64,000 bases of DNA from Candidatus Krumholzibacteriia bacterium. GTDB lineage: Bacteria > Krumholzibacteriota > Krumholzibacteriia > JAJRXK01. Shown here piece by piece: positions 24,922-32,863 of the stretch. A model generated the notes under the pieces. That model ran no database searches, was not told the origin of the DNA, and saw only the letters and a program-made list of their open reading frames with translations. Where the stretch lies: positions 1 to 64,000 of the forward strand of contig JAOZPE010000013.1 in the NCBI GenBank assembly GCA_029932915.1. Direction: 5' to 3'. Each line of letters starts with the position of its first letter. The stretch's first letter is position 1. The translations under genes and the position numbers were made by a program.

Positions 24922-26694
24922 GTGAGCCTCAAGTACACCATCGCCCCGTTCTCCGCCTGGTTGCAGGCGGTCTCCAAGCCGTTCACGGTGCCGGTGACCG
25001 GCGGGCCGCGACCGGGTGCCCCTCGTTACCGGGGTTGGCACATCAACGACGTGGAGAAGTGCATCGGCTGTGGAACCTGTTCGGCGATCTGTCAGAACGA
25101 AGCCATCGACATGGTTCCAGTGGACGACCCGGTCGTTGGCGATTCCGGTCTGCGTCCGAAGATCGACTACGGCCGCTGCTGCTGGTGCGCACTGTGCGTG
25201 GACGTCTGTCCCTCGGGCTCTCTGGGCATGTCCAACGAGTATGTCTGGGCCGACACCGACGCCGATGTCTTCCGCTACATTCCCGGAGTCGACGAGAAGC
25301 CCTGGGACGACAGCGAGCTGGGTTGGCGGCGGGAAGAGGGCTTCGAGCTGGTCGACCATGACCGGGTGCCCATGGGCATGCTCGATCCCGACGAGCGCAC
25401 GCAGACCTGGGCCGAGGTGGTCATCGGCTACACCGAGGAACAGGCCCGGGTCGAGGCCTCCCGCTGCGTCGACTGCGGTCTGTGCGTGGCGGCCTGTCCG
25501 GCCCACATGCACATTCCCGACTACATCGGAGCCATCCGCGACGGCGACGATGCCCGGGCGGTGCAGATCATCTATGACAACAACGCGATGCCCGAGATGT
25601 GCGGCAAGGTCTGTACGCGCCGCTGCGAGAGCGTGTGTTCCATCGGCGTCCAGGGCGACCCGTTGGCGATCCGCTGGCTCAAGCGCTACGCGACCGAGCG
25701 CTTCGACAATCTGGCCGAGGTGCTGCAACCCCAGGTCGAACGTGTCGGCGAGGGCAGGACGGTGGCCGTCATCGGTGGCGGGCCCTCGGGCCTGACCGTG
25801 GCCTACTACCTGGCCATCCGCGGCTTCGAGGTGACGGTCCACGAGGCGCTTCCGCAGGTGGGAGGGGCCACCTTCTTCGGCATTCCCCGCTACCGCTTCC
25901 CGATGTCGTCACTGGAGAAGCAGGTCGATCTGCTCAAGTCGGCCGGCGTGAAGTTCGTCCTGAACCACCGGGTCGACGGCGATGAGCTCACGCGGATGCT
26001 CGCCGAGAACGATGCGGTGTTCATGGGTGTGGGTCTGATGAAGCCCATGGCGCTGAGGGCGCCGGGCGAGGACCTGCCCGGAGTGATCCCCGCCCTGGAC
26101 ATGCTGCGCGAGCAGAATCTCGGTCACGAGGTCGACGTGGGGGAGAAGGTCGTGGTGGTCGGCGGCGGCAACGTCGCCATCGATGCCTCGCGCATCTCGC
26201 GCCGCCTCGGCGCGGAGGTGACCATCGCCTACCGCAGGCGGGTGGTGGACATGCCGGCCGACGACGAGGAGATCGAGGACGCCGAGGCCGAGGGAGTCGA
26301 GATCGTGACCCAGGCCATTCCCCTGCGGGTCGAGGCCACCGAGGACGGAAAGCTGGACTTCGTGTGGGGTCCGGCGGAGATGGTCCAGGAGGAAGAGGGC
26401 AAGCGGCCGCGGCCCAAGCTCATCGAGGGCGTGGAGAACCACCTGGTGGTCGACCGGGTCATCGTGGCCATCGGACAGGGTCCGGATCTCGACTGGCTTC
26501 CCACGGAGATCAGCGAGAAGATCTGCAACAAGTGGGGTTACATCGAGGTCGACGAGACGGGGATGACTGCGGTCGAAGGGCTCTACGCCGGCGGCGATCT
26601 CGTCAACGACACCGCCGACGCGATCTCGGCCATCGCCGACGGTCTGCGGGCGGTCAACGGAATCGTCGACAAGACGCGGGCCCAGCACGTCTGA
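24922..26694 (+). CDS. Fused MbxN/NuoI ferredoxin and GltD/NfnB-type FAD-NAD(P)H oxidoreductase
   Basis: A 590-aa fusion. Residues ~35-105 are a two-[4Fe-4S] NuoI/MbxN ferredoxin (C47-x2-C50-x2-C53-x3-C57 and C86-x2-C89-x2-C92-x3-C96). After a ~75-residue linker comes a complete glutamate-synthase-small-subunit/NfnB module. This has an iron-sulfur domain ("RCVDCGLCVAACPAH" ~181, "MCGKVCTRRCESVC"), an FAD motif "VIGGGPSGLTVAYYLA" (~285) and an NAD(P) motif "VVGGGNVAIDASRI" (~414) with "YRRRVVDMPADDEE". The ending "LYAGGDLVNDTADA" is also typical. It would let NAD(P)H exchange electrons directly with the membrane complex. GTG start at 24922, three bases after the NuoD-like gene. No NuoE/F/G is present. 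Confidence 0.9.
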   Translation: MSLKYTIAPFSAWLQAVSKPFTVPVTGGPRPGAPRYRGWHINDVEKCIGCGTCSAICQNEAIDMVPVDDPVVGDSGLRPKIDYGRCCWCALCVDVCPSGSLGMSNEYVWADTDADVFRYIPGVDEKPWDDSELGWRREEGFELVDHDRVPMGMLDPDERTQTWAEVVIGYTEEQARVEASRCVDCGLCVAACPAHMHIPDYIGAIRDGDDARAVQIIYDNNAMPEMCGKVCTRRCESVCSIGVQGDPLAIRWLKRYATERFDNLAEVLQPQVERVGEGRTVAVIGGGPSGLTVAYYLAIRGFEVTVHEALPQVGGATFFGIPRYRFPMSSLEKQVDLLKSAGVKFVLNHRVDGDELTRMLAENDAVFMGVGLMKPMALRAPGEDLPGVIPALDMLREQNLGHEVDVGEKVVVVGGGNVAIDASRISRRLGAEVTIAYRRRVVDMPADDEEIEDAEAEGVEIVTQAIPLRVEATEDGKLDFVWGPAEMVQEEEGKRPRPKLIEGVENHLVVDRVIVAIGQGPDLDWLPTEISEKICNKWGYIEVDETGMTAVEGLYAGGDLVNDTADAISAIADGLRAVNGIVDKTRAQHV

Positions 26695-26736
26695 TCCATC
26701 GCCAACCGCTCCCATCGGGGCACAGGAGAGATGAGA

Positions 26737-27183
26737 ATGAAGAGCTTCGAGGAGATTCTCGACTTCGCCATCGACAACGAGCAGAAGGCGCATGACCTGT
26801 ACATGGACATCGCCGAGATGGCGACCCGTCCGGGCATGCGGCAGACCTTCCTGGAGTTCGCGGCCCAGGAGATGCAACACCGCGAGAGGCTCGAGGCCAT
26901 CAAGGCCGGCAAACTGCCCGAACTCGATCAGGCGCGGGTGGAGACCCTGGGTCTCAGCGAACATCTGGTCGACGTCCCCGTCGAGAAGGACATGGACTAC
27001 CAGAGCGCTCTGCTGTTCGCCATGAAGGCCGAGCAACGCGCCTACGATCTCTACGCCGGTCTGGCCAAGGCCACGGATGATCCCAATCTGGTCACTCTCT
27101 TCGAGGGTCTCGCCCAGGAGGAGCTGAAGCACAAGCTCCACTTCGAGCGCGAGTACGACGACGTCGTTCTCGGGGACAACTGA
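26737..27183 (+). CDS. Rubrerythrin-like ferritin-fold diiron protein
   Basis: Four-helix ferritin-like protein (148 aa) with two internal halves. Each half has the diiron ligands: "DNEQKAHDLY" and "QEMQHRERLE" in the first, "KAEQRAYDLY" and "QEELKHKLHFE" in the second. The C-terminal rubredoxin domain of classical rubrerythrin is missing. Likely reduces peroxide or handles oxidative stress in an anaerobe or microaerophile. It lies 36 bases after the Mbx-like operon on the same strand, before the terminator, so it is probably co-transcribed and may protect the oxygen-sensitive clusters. Start at 26737 because AGGAGAG touches the ATG at 26731. Confidence 0.85.
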   Translation: MKSFEEILDFAIDNEQKAHDLYMDIAEMATRPGMRQTFLEFAAQEMQHRERLEAIKAGKLPELDQARVETLGLSEHLVDVPVEKDMDYQSALLFAMKAEQRAYDLYAGLAKATDDPNLVTLFEGLAQEELKHKLHFEREYDDVVLGDN

Positions 27184-27207
27184 TCCCGCCCTGCTGGGGC
27201 GGGATCA
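27181..27207. terminator. Bidirectional terminator
   Basis: TGATCCCGCCC pairs with GGGCGGGATCA (11 bp) around TGCTG. The left arm includes the rubrerythrin stop codon. It lies between convergent genes and can serve both. Confidence 0.75.
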
Positions 27208-27216
27208 CGCCGTCGT

Positions 27217-30200
27217 CTAACGCATCAGGACCATCCGCTCGGTCCAGACCCTGCCCTCCGTTCTCAAGCGGCAGAAGTACACGCCCGAGGCGACGGGATG
27301 ACCCTGGTCGTCGCGTCCGTCCCAGCTCACCGTTCTCTCCCCTCCGGGGACGGTTCCGGTGACCAGTGTGCGCAGCCGCCGGCCGCGCAGGTCATGGATC
27401 TGCAGCTCGATGCGAGCGCCGCCCGGAGGGATCCGGAAGGCGATCGTTGCCGGCAGGGACACCGGATTGGGCCGTATGGGATGGAGTGCGGGACCGGTGG
27501 AGGACACCGGAACGGGCACATCGGTCACCGTCGACGGATAGGCCGGCCAGCTCTCCTGGTTGGCGTCATCCACCGCCGTCACCTGGTAGTGGGGTTGGGG
27601 GGTCGGATCCGCGAGCGGGGCGTCCGTCCACTCCGTCGATGTCGTCACCGCGACGAGTCTGCCGACGTTCGGCGGCAGCGGCTGCAAGGTGGACCGGTAG
27701 ATGCGGTAGCTCACCACGTCCGGATCATCCGGTGCATCCCAGGCGAGATGGTTGCCCTCGCTGGAACCGTAGTGGTAGTCCACAACCAGATTCTGTGGCG
27801 GATGTGGCACGAGGTTGTCCACCGAGTACCCGCTGTCGGGCGGGGAGAAGTTGAAGTGGGGCAAGAAGCCACCGGTCTCGCCCGTCACCATGTACACGGT
27901 CATCGGCGGATTCCTTCCCAGCGAGTCGCCGTGCGTGGGAACGGTCACCAGGTATTCGTCCTGCCGCGCGGCCAGGACGGTGTCGATGGCGGTCCAGGTG
28001 CCCGGCGGGAAGCCCGCGATCGTGAGGTCGCCCTTGCCGAGCGAGCCTCCCAATTCCTCCCGCCGGTAGATCACGTAACGCACGACCGGATCGCTCTCGT
28101 CGTCGAATTCGCGGGCCGAGCGACTGAAGCGCAGGTCCATCCATCCCCCCTGGTCCTTCGGGTGGTCCGCCAGGGAAAGGATCAGGGGAAAGTCGTAGAG
28201 CCAGGCCACCTCGACCTGCGGACACGAAGGGAAGTGATCCCGATCGAGGTAGACAAGCGTGGCTTGCCACCGCACCGCTTCTCCAGGTGAGGCCATGGTC
28301 TGCCATGAGCCGTCCGGCGGCACCAGTTGCCAGTTGCTCCCATCGTCGGCGCTGACCCGCCAACGGATCGAATCGCTCCAGGATGCCGTCAGAGCGACGC
28401 GGCGAATCGTTCCGGGGATCTCGTTGAGCGGAAGCGACTGGGCCTGGTTGTCCTCGGTGTCCACATCGCGGTAGAGCACCCGGTAGGACTTGAGAGCGGG
28501 GCTGCCACCCCTGGCGCTGAAGAGATAGTCGCCCCACGGCTGAAGGACCGACGGATTGTGATGGGGGAGCACGCCGACGGGGGTGGGATCGGATGGATCA
28601 CTGAGGTCGACCGTGTGCAGGCCGGAGTTCTCCGGGTCGTGGGTGTCCACGGCGCCGATGAAGGTCCGGTTCCGCTGAACCAGCAAGCGACGGCTGCTCC
28701 ACGACCCGTTCAAGGTGAAACTTCCCTCGAGGACCGCCGCGAGCGGATCGGTGACGTCGTAGAGGCGGCCGGGGGTCGTGGAATACCACGACCAGGGGTT
28801 TGGATTGAAAACCACTCCCAGGAGTTCGTTTCCGAAGACGACGATCGGATTGGCCCACGAAGCGATGGATCCCACTTCCGAAGGCAGGGAGGGGAAGCTG
28901 ATGTCGATGATGCGGATGCTGCCGCCGGAGACATCCCCGGGAATGGCAGAGATGTAGTTGTCGCAGACATAGAGATGGTCTCCCTCGACCTCCAGGTCCC
29001 TGATGACGTAGTTCGCCGGAATCGATGCGATCACCTGGGGGTTGGAGAGATCCTCGATGTCCACGACGAGGAGGGTATCGCCGAGGCTGACGTAGGCGTC
29101 ATCTCCGGCGATCTCGATCTCCAGGGCCGTTCCTCCGAGTTGCCAATGCTGTTCCCGCTGGGGTTGATGGGGATCACTGATATCGAAGACATCGATTCCG
29201 TAGTCAGCCCCCATCAGCAACTTGTCTCCCCAGAGGCAGAGGCCACTCCTGCTTTGCATGTCAGAATAGGTGGCGATCAACACCGGCGAAGCCGGATCGG
29301 CGATATCGTAGACGCACAGATCCCTGGGATCGTCGCTCGGCCCCAAGATCGCCGTGTAGGCGTAGTGTCCATCGAGGACCATGTCGTAGGACGTGAGGGT
29401 GTCGCTGCTCTCCCCGCTGAATTCGGGAAGCTGGAGCTCGGCGACCTCGAAGAAGTCGAGTCCCCGCAGACTGCTCGCCGCATAGAGCCGGTCGGCGTCC
29501 AGGGCCAGACCGGAAGCGCCGCCTCCCAGGAGGAAACGGGCGCTCACTTCGAGTGCGGTGGGATCTGCGGCGTCGATCGTCACGATTCCGAAACCGTCGA
29601 CGGCGGTGTAGACCCAGGGGCCGGCGACAGTCACGTCCATCGCCTCCCCGACGGCCACCGACCCCAGCAGCGCGGGGGACGCGGGATCGCTGGTGTCGAG
29701 AACGCTCACCCCGGCCTCTCCGTCGGCGAGGAACAGTTGGCTGCCGGAGAACGCCACCCGCCGCGCGGTCCCGGGTGAATCATGGTACGCCAGGGCCGAG
29801 ACCCCACTGGGGTGGGTGACGTCCGCCAGCATGATCCCGCCGCTGCCACAGGCCACCGCGCACAAGTCGCCCCGAAGGGCGACGTCCAGGGCTTCCCCGG
29901 GTACCGACCACGGTCCCCCGTAGTTGAAGGGACTGGTGGGATCGGCGACACAGATCGTGTGGAAGTGGGAGGTCGCGGCCAGGCACAGCAGGTCACCAGT
30001 GACCTCCACCCCGCGCGCCTCTCCCGGCGTGGCCAGGGATCCTGCCACGAAGGGAGCGCCGAGATCGGACACGTCGACCACCGTCAGTCCCGCGGACCCG
30101 TCGGCGACATAGGCGTAATCGCCATCGACATCGACGTCCCACGCCTCGCCCGGGGTATCGCAGGTGGAGAGGACCGTCGGTGCACCGGAGTGACCCACGT

Positions 30201-30552
30201 CGATCAATAACAGGCCGGCGCCGCCCGCGGCCACGAAGGCGGTGCGGCCTTCGATCACCACTTCATGGGGTGTTCCCCCTGGATGGAATTGGGTGATCCA
30301 GTGGGGACGGTAGGGTGGCATGCGCAACTCTCCGGCCAGGGTATCCCAGGCCGCGGTCGTGGCCTGCGAATCCCTCCACACGGTGGTGGTGAAGTCTTCG
30401 AGGTGGTGATTCGTCGAGCCGCTGCGGGCATTCTCGAGAGGGAGGACGGCAGCCGTGAGTGCGGCTGCCAGCACGAGTACGATTCTCAGTGTGTGGCGTT
30501 GGGAAGATGTGGAACAGGCAGAAGGGTATCCGGATCCTGGGTAGGCGACCAT
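27217..30552 (-). CDS. Large secreted LVIVD-repeat protein with FlgD-Ig C-terminal sorting domain
   Basis: Secreted protein of 1111 aa. Its signal peptide has a basic N-terminus and the hydrophobic core "IVLVLAAALTAAVLPL". About 500 residues of LVIVD-type beta-propeller repeats follow, with recurring "AYVADGSAGLTVVDVSD"-like units. After a middle region there is a fibronectin-III-like segment ("LVVDYHYGSSEGNHLAWDAP") and a C-terminal FlgD Ig-like domain ending "VASGVYFCRLRTEGR". Such a C-terminus is used as a secretion/sorting tag (type IX-like) in FCB bacteria. Start at 30552: GGAGGAG stands five bases upstream, unlike the ORF-track start at 30594. Cell-surface role unknown. Confidence 0.8.
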   Translation of the reverse strand: MVAYPGSGYPSACSTSSQRHTLRIVLVLAAALTAAVLPLENARSGSTNHHLEDFTTTVWRDSQATTAAWDTLAGELRMPPYRPHWITQFHPGGTPHEVVIEGRTAFVAAGGAGLLLIDVGHSGAPTVLSTCDTPGEAWDVDVDGDYAYVADGSAGLTVVDVSDLGAPFVAGSLATPGEARGVEVTGDLLCLAATSHFHTICVADPTSPFNYGGPWSVPGEALDVALRGDLCAVACGSGGIMLADVTHPSGVSALAYHDSPGTARRVAFSGSQLFLADGEAGVSVLDTSDPASPALLGSVAVGEAMDVTVAGPWVYTAVDGFGIVTIDAADPTALEVSARFLLGGGASGLALDADRLYAASSLRGLDFFEVAELQLPEFSGESSDTLTSYDMVLDGHYAYTAILGPSDDPRDLCVYDIADPASPVLIATYSDMQSRSGLCLWGDKLLMGADYGIDVFDISDPHQPQREQHWQLGGTALEIEIAGDDAYVSLGDTLLVVDIEDLSNPQVIASIPANYVIRDLEVEGDHLYVCDNYISAIPGDVSGGSIRIIDISFPSLPSEVGSIASWANPIVVFGNELLGVVFNPNPWSWYSTTPGRLYDVTDPLAAVLEGSFTLNGSWSSRRLLVQRNRTFIGAVDTHDPENSGLHTVDLSDPSDPTPVGVLPHHNPSVLQPWGDYLFSARGGSPALKSYRVLYRDVDTEDNQAQSLPLNEIPGTIRRVALTASWSDSIRWRVSADDGSNWQLVPPDGSWQTMASPGEAVRWQATLVYLDRDHFPSCPQVEVAWLYDFPLILSLADHPKDQGGWMDLRFSRSAREFDDESDPVVRYVIYRREELGGSLGKGDLTIAGFPPGTWTAIDTVLAARQDEYLVTVPTHGDSLGRNPPMTVYMVTGETGGFLPHFNFSPPDSGYSVDNLVPHPPQNLVVDYHYGSSEGNHLAWDAPDDPDVVSYRIYRSTLQPLPPNVGRLVAVTTSTEWTDAPLADPTPQPHYQVTAVDDANQESWPAYPSTVTDVPVPVSSTGPALHPIRPNPVSLPATIAFRIPPGGARIELQIHDLRGRRLRTLVTGTVPGGERTVSWDGRDDQGHPVASGVYFCRLRTEGRVWTERMVLMR

Positions 30553-30601
30553 GGCGACTCCTCCTTGCTTGGGGACCAGGGCGGAGTACCACACAGTCGA
30601 A

Positions 30602-30631
30602 ATTATCCCGTTTTCTCCTCTTCCATGTCAA
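30602..30631 (-). promoter_or_regulatory. Sigma-70-type promoter for the LVIVD-repeat gene
   Basis: On the minus strand TTGACA and GATAAT are separated by 18 bases, near-consensus boxes. The predicted start of transcription lies about 43 bases before the ATG at 30552. This is one of the clearest promoters in the window. Confidence 0.7.
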
Positions 30632-30652
30632 GCCGCCGCCGACGTTGCCCGC

Positions 30653-31102
30653 TCAGCTTCCGTTGGAGACGGTGAGGACGATGGCCCTCTTCCCGTATCC
30701 TTCGATCGTGTATCCGTCGGGAACGCCGTTGGCGAGGTGGGAGGTGAAGCCGATCTCACCCGGATTGGCGGGATGGCCGTCCCGGGGTTCGGTGGTCTGG
30801 TTGGTCCAGGCGTTCTTGAGAAGGCTCCCTCCAGGCAGGAGGTCAAGCAAGGTATCGCCGTTGGGTAGGGTGTCGGTGAGGTCGTTCGGGTACACACCGT
30901 CGTTGTCGACCGAGAAGCTCTCGGTGGTCAACTGGACGGTGTGACAGTCGCTCTTGACCTTGGCCTCGCGGGAATGGTCGCGGAAGGCCATGAAGTTGGG
31001 GATGGCGATGGCGGCCAGGATGCCGAGGATCAGGACCACGATGATCAGTTCGATCAGGGTGAATCCGGATGCGTCCGACATCGAGGTCTTCTTCCCTGCC
31101 AT
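30653..31102 (-). CDS. Type IV pilin-like protein
   Basis: Prepilin with a class III signal: a short leader, then "GFTLIELIIVVLILGILAAIAIP", where cleavage follows the Gly and Glu+5 is present (149 aa precursor). The globular part is short and resembles major-pilin/type II pseudopilin domains ("KSDCHTVQLTTESFSVDNDGVYP"). Start at 31102 has AGAGG at good distance; an internal Met at residue 8 is an alternative. It is isolated from any pilus assembly genes here, as pilA-type genes often are. Likely part of a surface pilus or of type II secretion. Confidence 0.88.
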   Translation of the reverse strand: MAGKKTSMSDASGFTLIELIIVVLILGILAAIAIPNFMAFRDHSREAKVKSDCHTVQLTTESFSVDNDGVYPNDLTDTLPNGDTLLDLLPGGSLLKNAWTNQTTEPRDGHPANPGEIGFTSHLANGVPDGYTIEGYGKRAIVLTVSNGS

Positions 31103-31160
31103 GGCTGGTACCTCTGGGCGTGTGGAAGACAGGATGATCTCGATTGTACTGGAGATGACG

Positions 31161-31176
31161 ACCAAGAATCGTTCCA
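31161..31176 (-). promoter_or_regulatory. Sigma-54-like promoter for the pilin gene
   Basis: The minus strand reads TGGAACG-N4-TTGGT, close to the -24/-12 consensus TGGCACG-N4-TTGCT with two mismatches, one of them in the -12 GC. It would place the transcript start about 48 bases before the pilin ATG. Pilin genes are often sigma-54 dependent. The rest of 31103-31398 shows no gene and no other clear signal. Confidence 0.35.
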
Positions 31177-31398
31177 GGCGCGCGCAGCCGGCGGGAGTGG
31201 GAGAAGGATGGCCCCATCTTTCTGAGCGATGGAGTTCGGGGCCGAAGAGGACATGGATCTGGAGGATCGTATCCGGAGAGGACCTGCCCGCCCGCCGGTC
31301 CTGATCCCCGTTTCCCATGTTTCCCGGTGATTCCTCGCGCCGGAAGTGTTTTTGCAAGGTTTTGGATCGGGTCTTTTGCCCGTTTCCCCGTTGGCGCT

Positions 31399-32124
31399 TC
31401 AGTTCTGCGTCAGCAGTCGCGATGCACTCGTGAATCTGCGCTCCTCGGAGTCCAGGCCGGAGAGGCGCAGGAACAGTTCCCTCGAATCCGATCGTTCCTG
31501 CAGCCAGGGGCGGGTGATGCGGAGTGTCGAAGCAGCCACCGCGTCCTCGTCGAGGATCTTCTGCCCGACCACCCTTCCCTGGAGGTCCTCGATCGTCAGG
31601 CGCAGATCGTGGAGCTTGTGCCGGAGTCGCCAGCTCACCACCCATCCGTCCGGAGCGGAAGTGACGGTGAGTTCGATGGCGGGAGCACGCTCTGCGGCTC
31701 GCATCTCCCCGCTCGGCAGGGGAGGAGCGGTGGAGGGAGTGCTGAGCTGGTGCAGGCCGATGGCGAACAGGGCCACGGCGGCTGCGGCCAGCCACGCCGG
31801 GAGATGACGCCGCTCGAACCAGCGGCGGGGTGGAGTCCGCCGGGCCATGCCTCGCCGGGCCGGGGAAGCTGCGACGCCTTGCCGCACGGCTGCCGCCGTC
31901 TTCTCCTGGAGGTGCTGGGCGAAGGTGTGCCGGAGACGAAGGCTCAACTCACCCAGATCCTCGCCGGCGGCCACGGAGAAATGATCCCGCGCCAGATCGG
32001 CCTCGGCCTGGCAGCGCCCGCACTGCGCCACGTGCTGGGCGACCGCCCGCGCTTCGTCCGCGTCCAGGCTTCCTTCCACCCAGCGGGCCAGGGTCAGCGG
32101 ATCGATGTGGCCGGTGTCGTTCAT
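31399..32124 (-). CDS. Membrane anti-sigma factor with zinc-finger domain
   Basis: Anti-sigma factor (241 aa) for the upstream ECF sigma. The N-terminal ZAS-type zinc domain has H31-x3-C35-x2-C38 ("QHVAQCGRCQAE"). A single membrane helix ("LPAWLAAAAVALFAIGLHQL", about residues 107-127) is followed by a ~115-residue C-terminal domain predicted outside the membrane, with beta-rich sequence ("IELTVTSAPDGWVVSWRL"). Start at 32124 is fixed by the ATGA overlap with the sigma stop; the ORF-track start lies inside the sigma gene. Expected to hold the sigma at the membrane until a signal cuts or alters the outer domain. The TPR-CHAT gene next to the pair is a candidate for that step. Confidence 0.85.
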   Translation of the reverse strand: MNDTGHIDPLTLARWVEGSLDADEARAVAQHVAQCGRCQAEADLARDHFSVAAGEDLGELSLRLRHTFAQHLQEKTAAAVRQGVAASPARRGMARRTPPRRWFERRHLPAWLAAAAVALFAIGLHQLSTPSTAPPLPSGEMRAAERAPAIELTVTSAPDGWVVSWRLRHKLHDLRLTIEDLQGRVVGQKILDEDAVAASTLRITRPWLQERSDSRELFLRLSGLDSEERRFTSASRLLTQN

Positions 32125-32759
32125 CGTTGATCCTCTCCTCCTCCGGAAGAAGGCGCGAGGTCCGCCAGAGCGATCCGGAGCTTGCGTTTGGCGGTACTGA
32201 GGTGGGTGCGCGCGCCGGAGGTGTTGGTCAAGCCGAGGAGGGAATCGATCGCTTTCACCGAGAGCCCCCATCTCAGCTGCAGATCGATCACGCGCCGTTC
32301 GGTCGCATTGAGGTGTTCCTCACATGCGCGCTCGATGCGCTCGGTGATCTCCTCGCGTTCGGTGAGTTCCTGCGGGCTGGCCGTGGTGTCGGGGTGGTTC
32401 ACGAGTTCCTCGTAGGGATCCACGTCGATCTCCCGGCGGTATCTTCTCAAGGCGTTGAGACAGTGATTGCGGGTGAGGACGAACAACCATGCCCCGAAGC
32501 TCGCGCGTTCGCGGTAGCTTCGCGATCCGTCGAGCAATCCCAGGAAGATCTCGTGCATGGCATCCTCCGCCCGGCCTGTCTCGCCCAGGATCCTCTCGCA
32601 GGATCGAAGGACACGCGCGTGATAGCGCTCGAACAGGACACCAAGGGCCTGGCTGGCGTCGATGGGGCCGCGGTCTGCGGGCGGCGTTCCCCGAACGGTG
32701 GCGAAGAGTTCCTCGTCACTTGCGGAGAGGACGTCATCCGGCCTGCCGGTGTCGTTCAT
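32121..32759 (-). CDS. ECF-type RNA polymerase sigma factor
   Basis: Group IV sigma factor (212 aa) with region 2 ("LFERYHARVLRSCERILG" to "AEDAMHEIFLGLLDG" and "SFGAWLFVLTRNHCLNALRR") and region 4 ("LNATERRVIDLQLRWGLSVKAID" with HTH). No region 3 or N-terminal extension. Start at 32759 with GAGG upstream; the upstream ORF extension has no homology. It overlaps its anti-sigma gene by four bases and is divergent from the TPR-CHAT gene, with a 104-base shared control region. It probably activates its own operon and possibly the divergent gene. Confidence 0.9.
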   Translation of the reverse strand: MNDTGRPDDVLSASDEELFATVRGTPPADRGPIDASQALGVLFERYHARVLRSCERILGETGRAEDAMHEIFLGLLDGSRSYRERASFGAWLFVLTRNHCLNALRRYRREIDVDPYEELVNHPDTTASPQELTEREEITERIERACEEHLNATERRVIDLQLRWGLSVKAIDSLLGLTNTSGARTHLSTAKRKLRIALADLAPSSGGGEDQR

Positions 32760-32863
32760 GGAACACCTCGGAGGATGGAAATGGCAAGAAACGGGCGAAG
32801 TTGACGGTAGAGGTGGGTTGGCGCACACTCGAACTCGTCCGCTGCCGTATAAGAGTGTACCCC
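32760..32863. promoter_or_regulatory. Divergent control region between ECF sigma and TPR-CHAT genes
   Basis: This 104-base interval must hold promoters for both directions. On the plus strand a TATAAG box lies at 32848. An inverted repeat ACACTC (32825) / GAGTGT (32853) separated by 22 bases is centred in the region. The symmetric arrangement could let one regulator act both ways. Confidence 0.4.

Noticed and set aside
21690-26694. Respiratory complex I (nuo)
   Set aside because: No NuoE, F, G, A, J or separate L/M/N genes. The NuoB homologue has one Cys where complex I has CC, and the NuoD homologue keeps hydrogenase-like CxxC.
31307-31398. Possible terminator of the sigma/anti-sigma operon (CGGGCAAAAGACCCG)
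   Set aside because: Only a 4-bp stem and no T-run on the minus strand; too weak to list.
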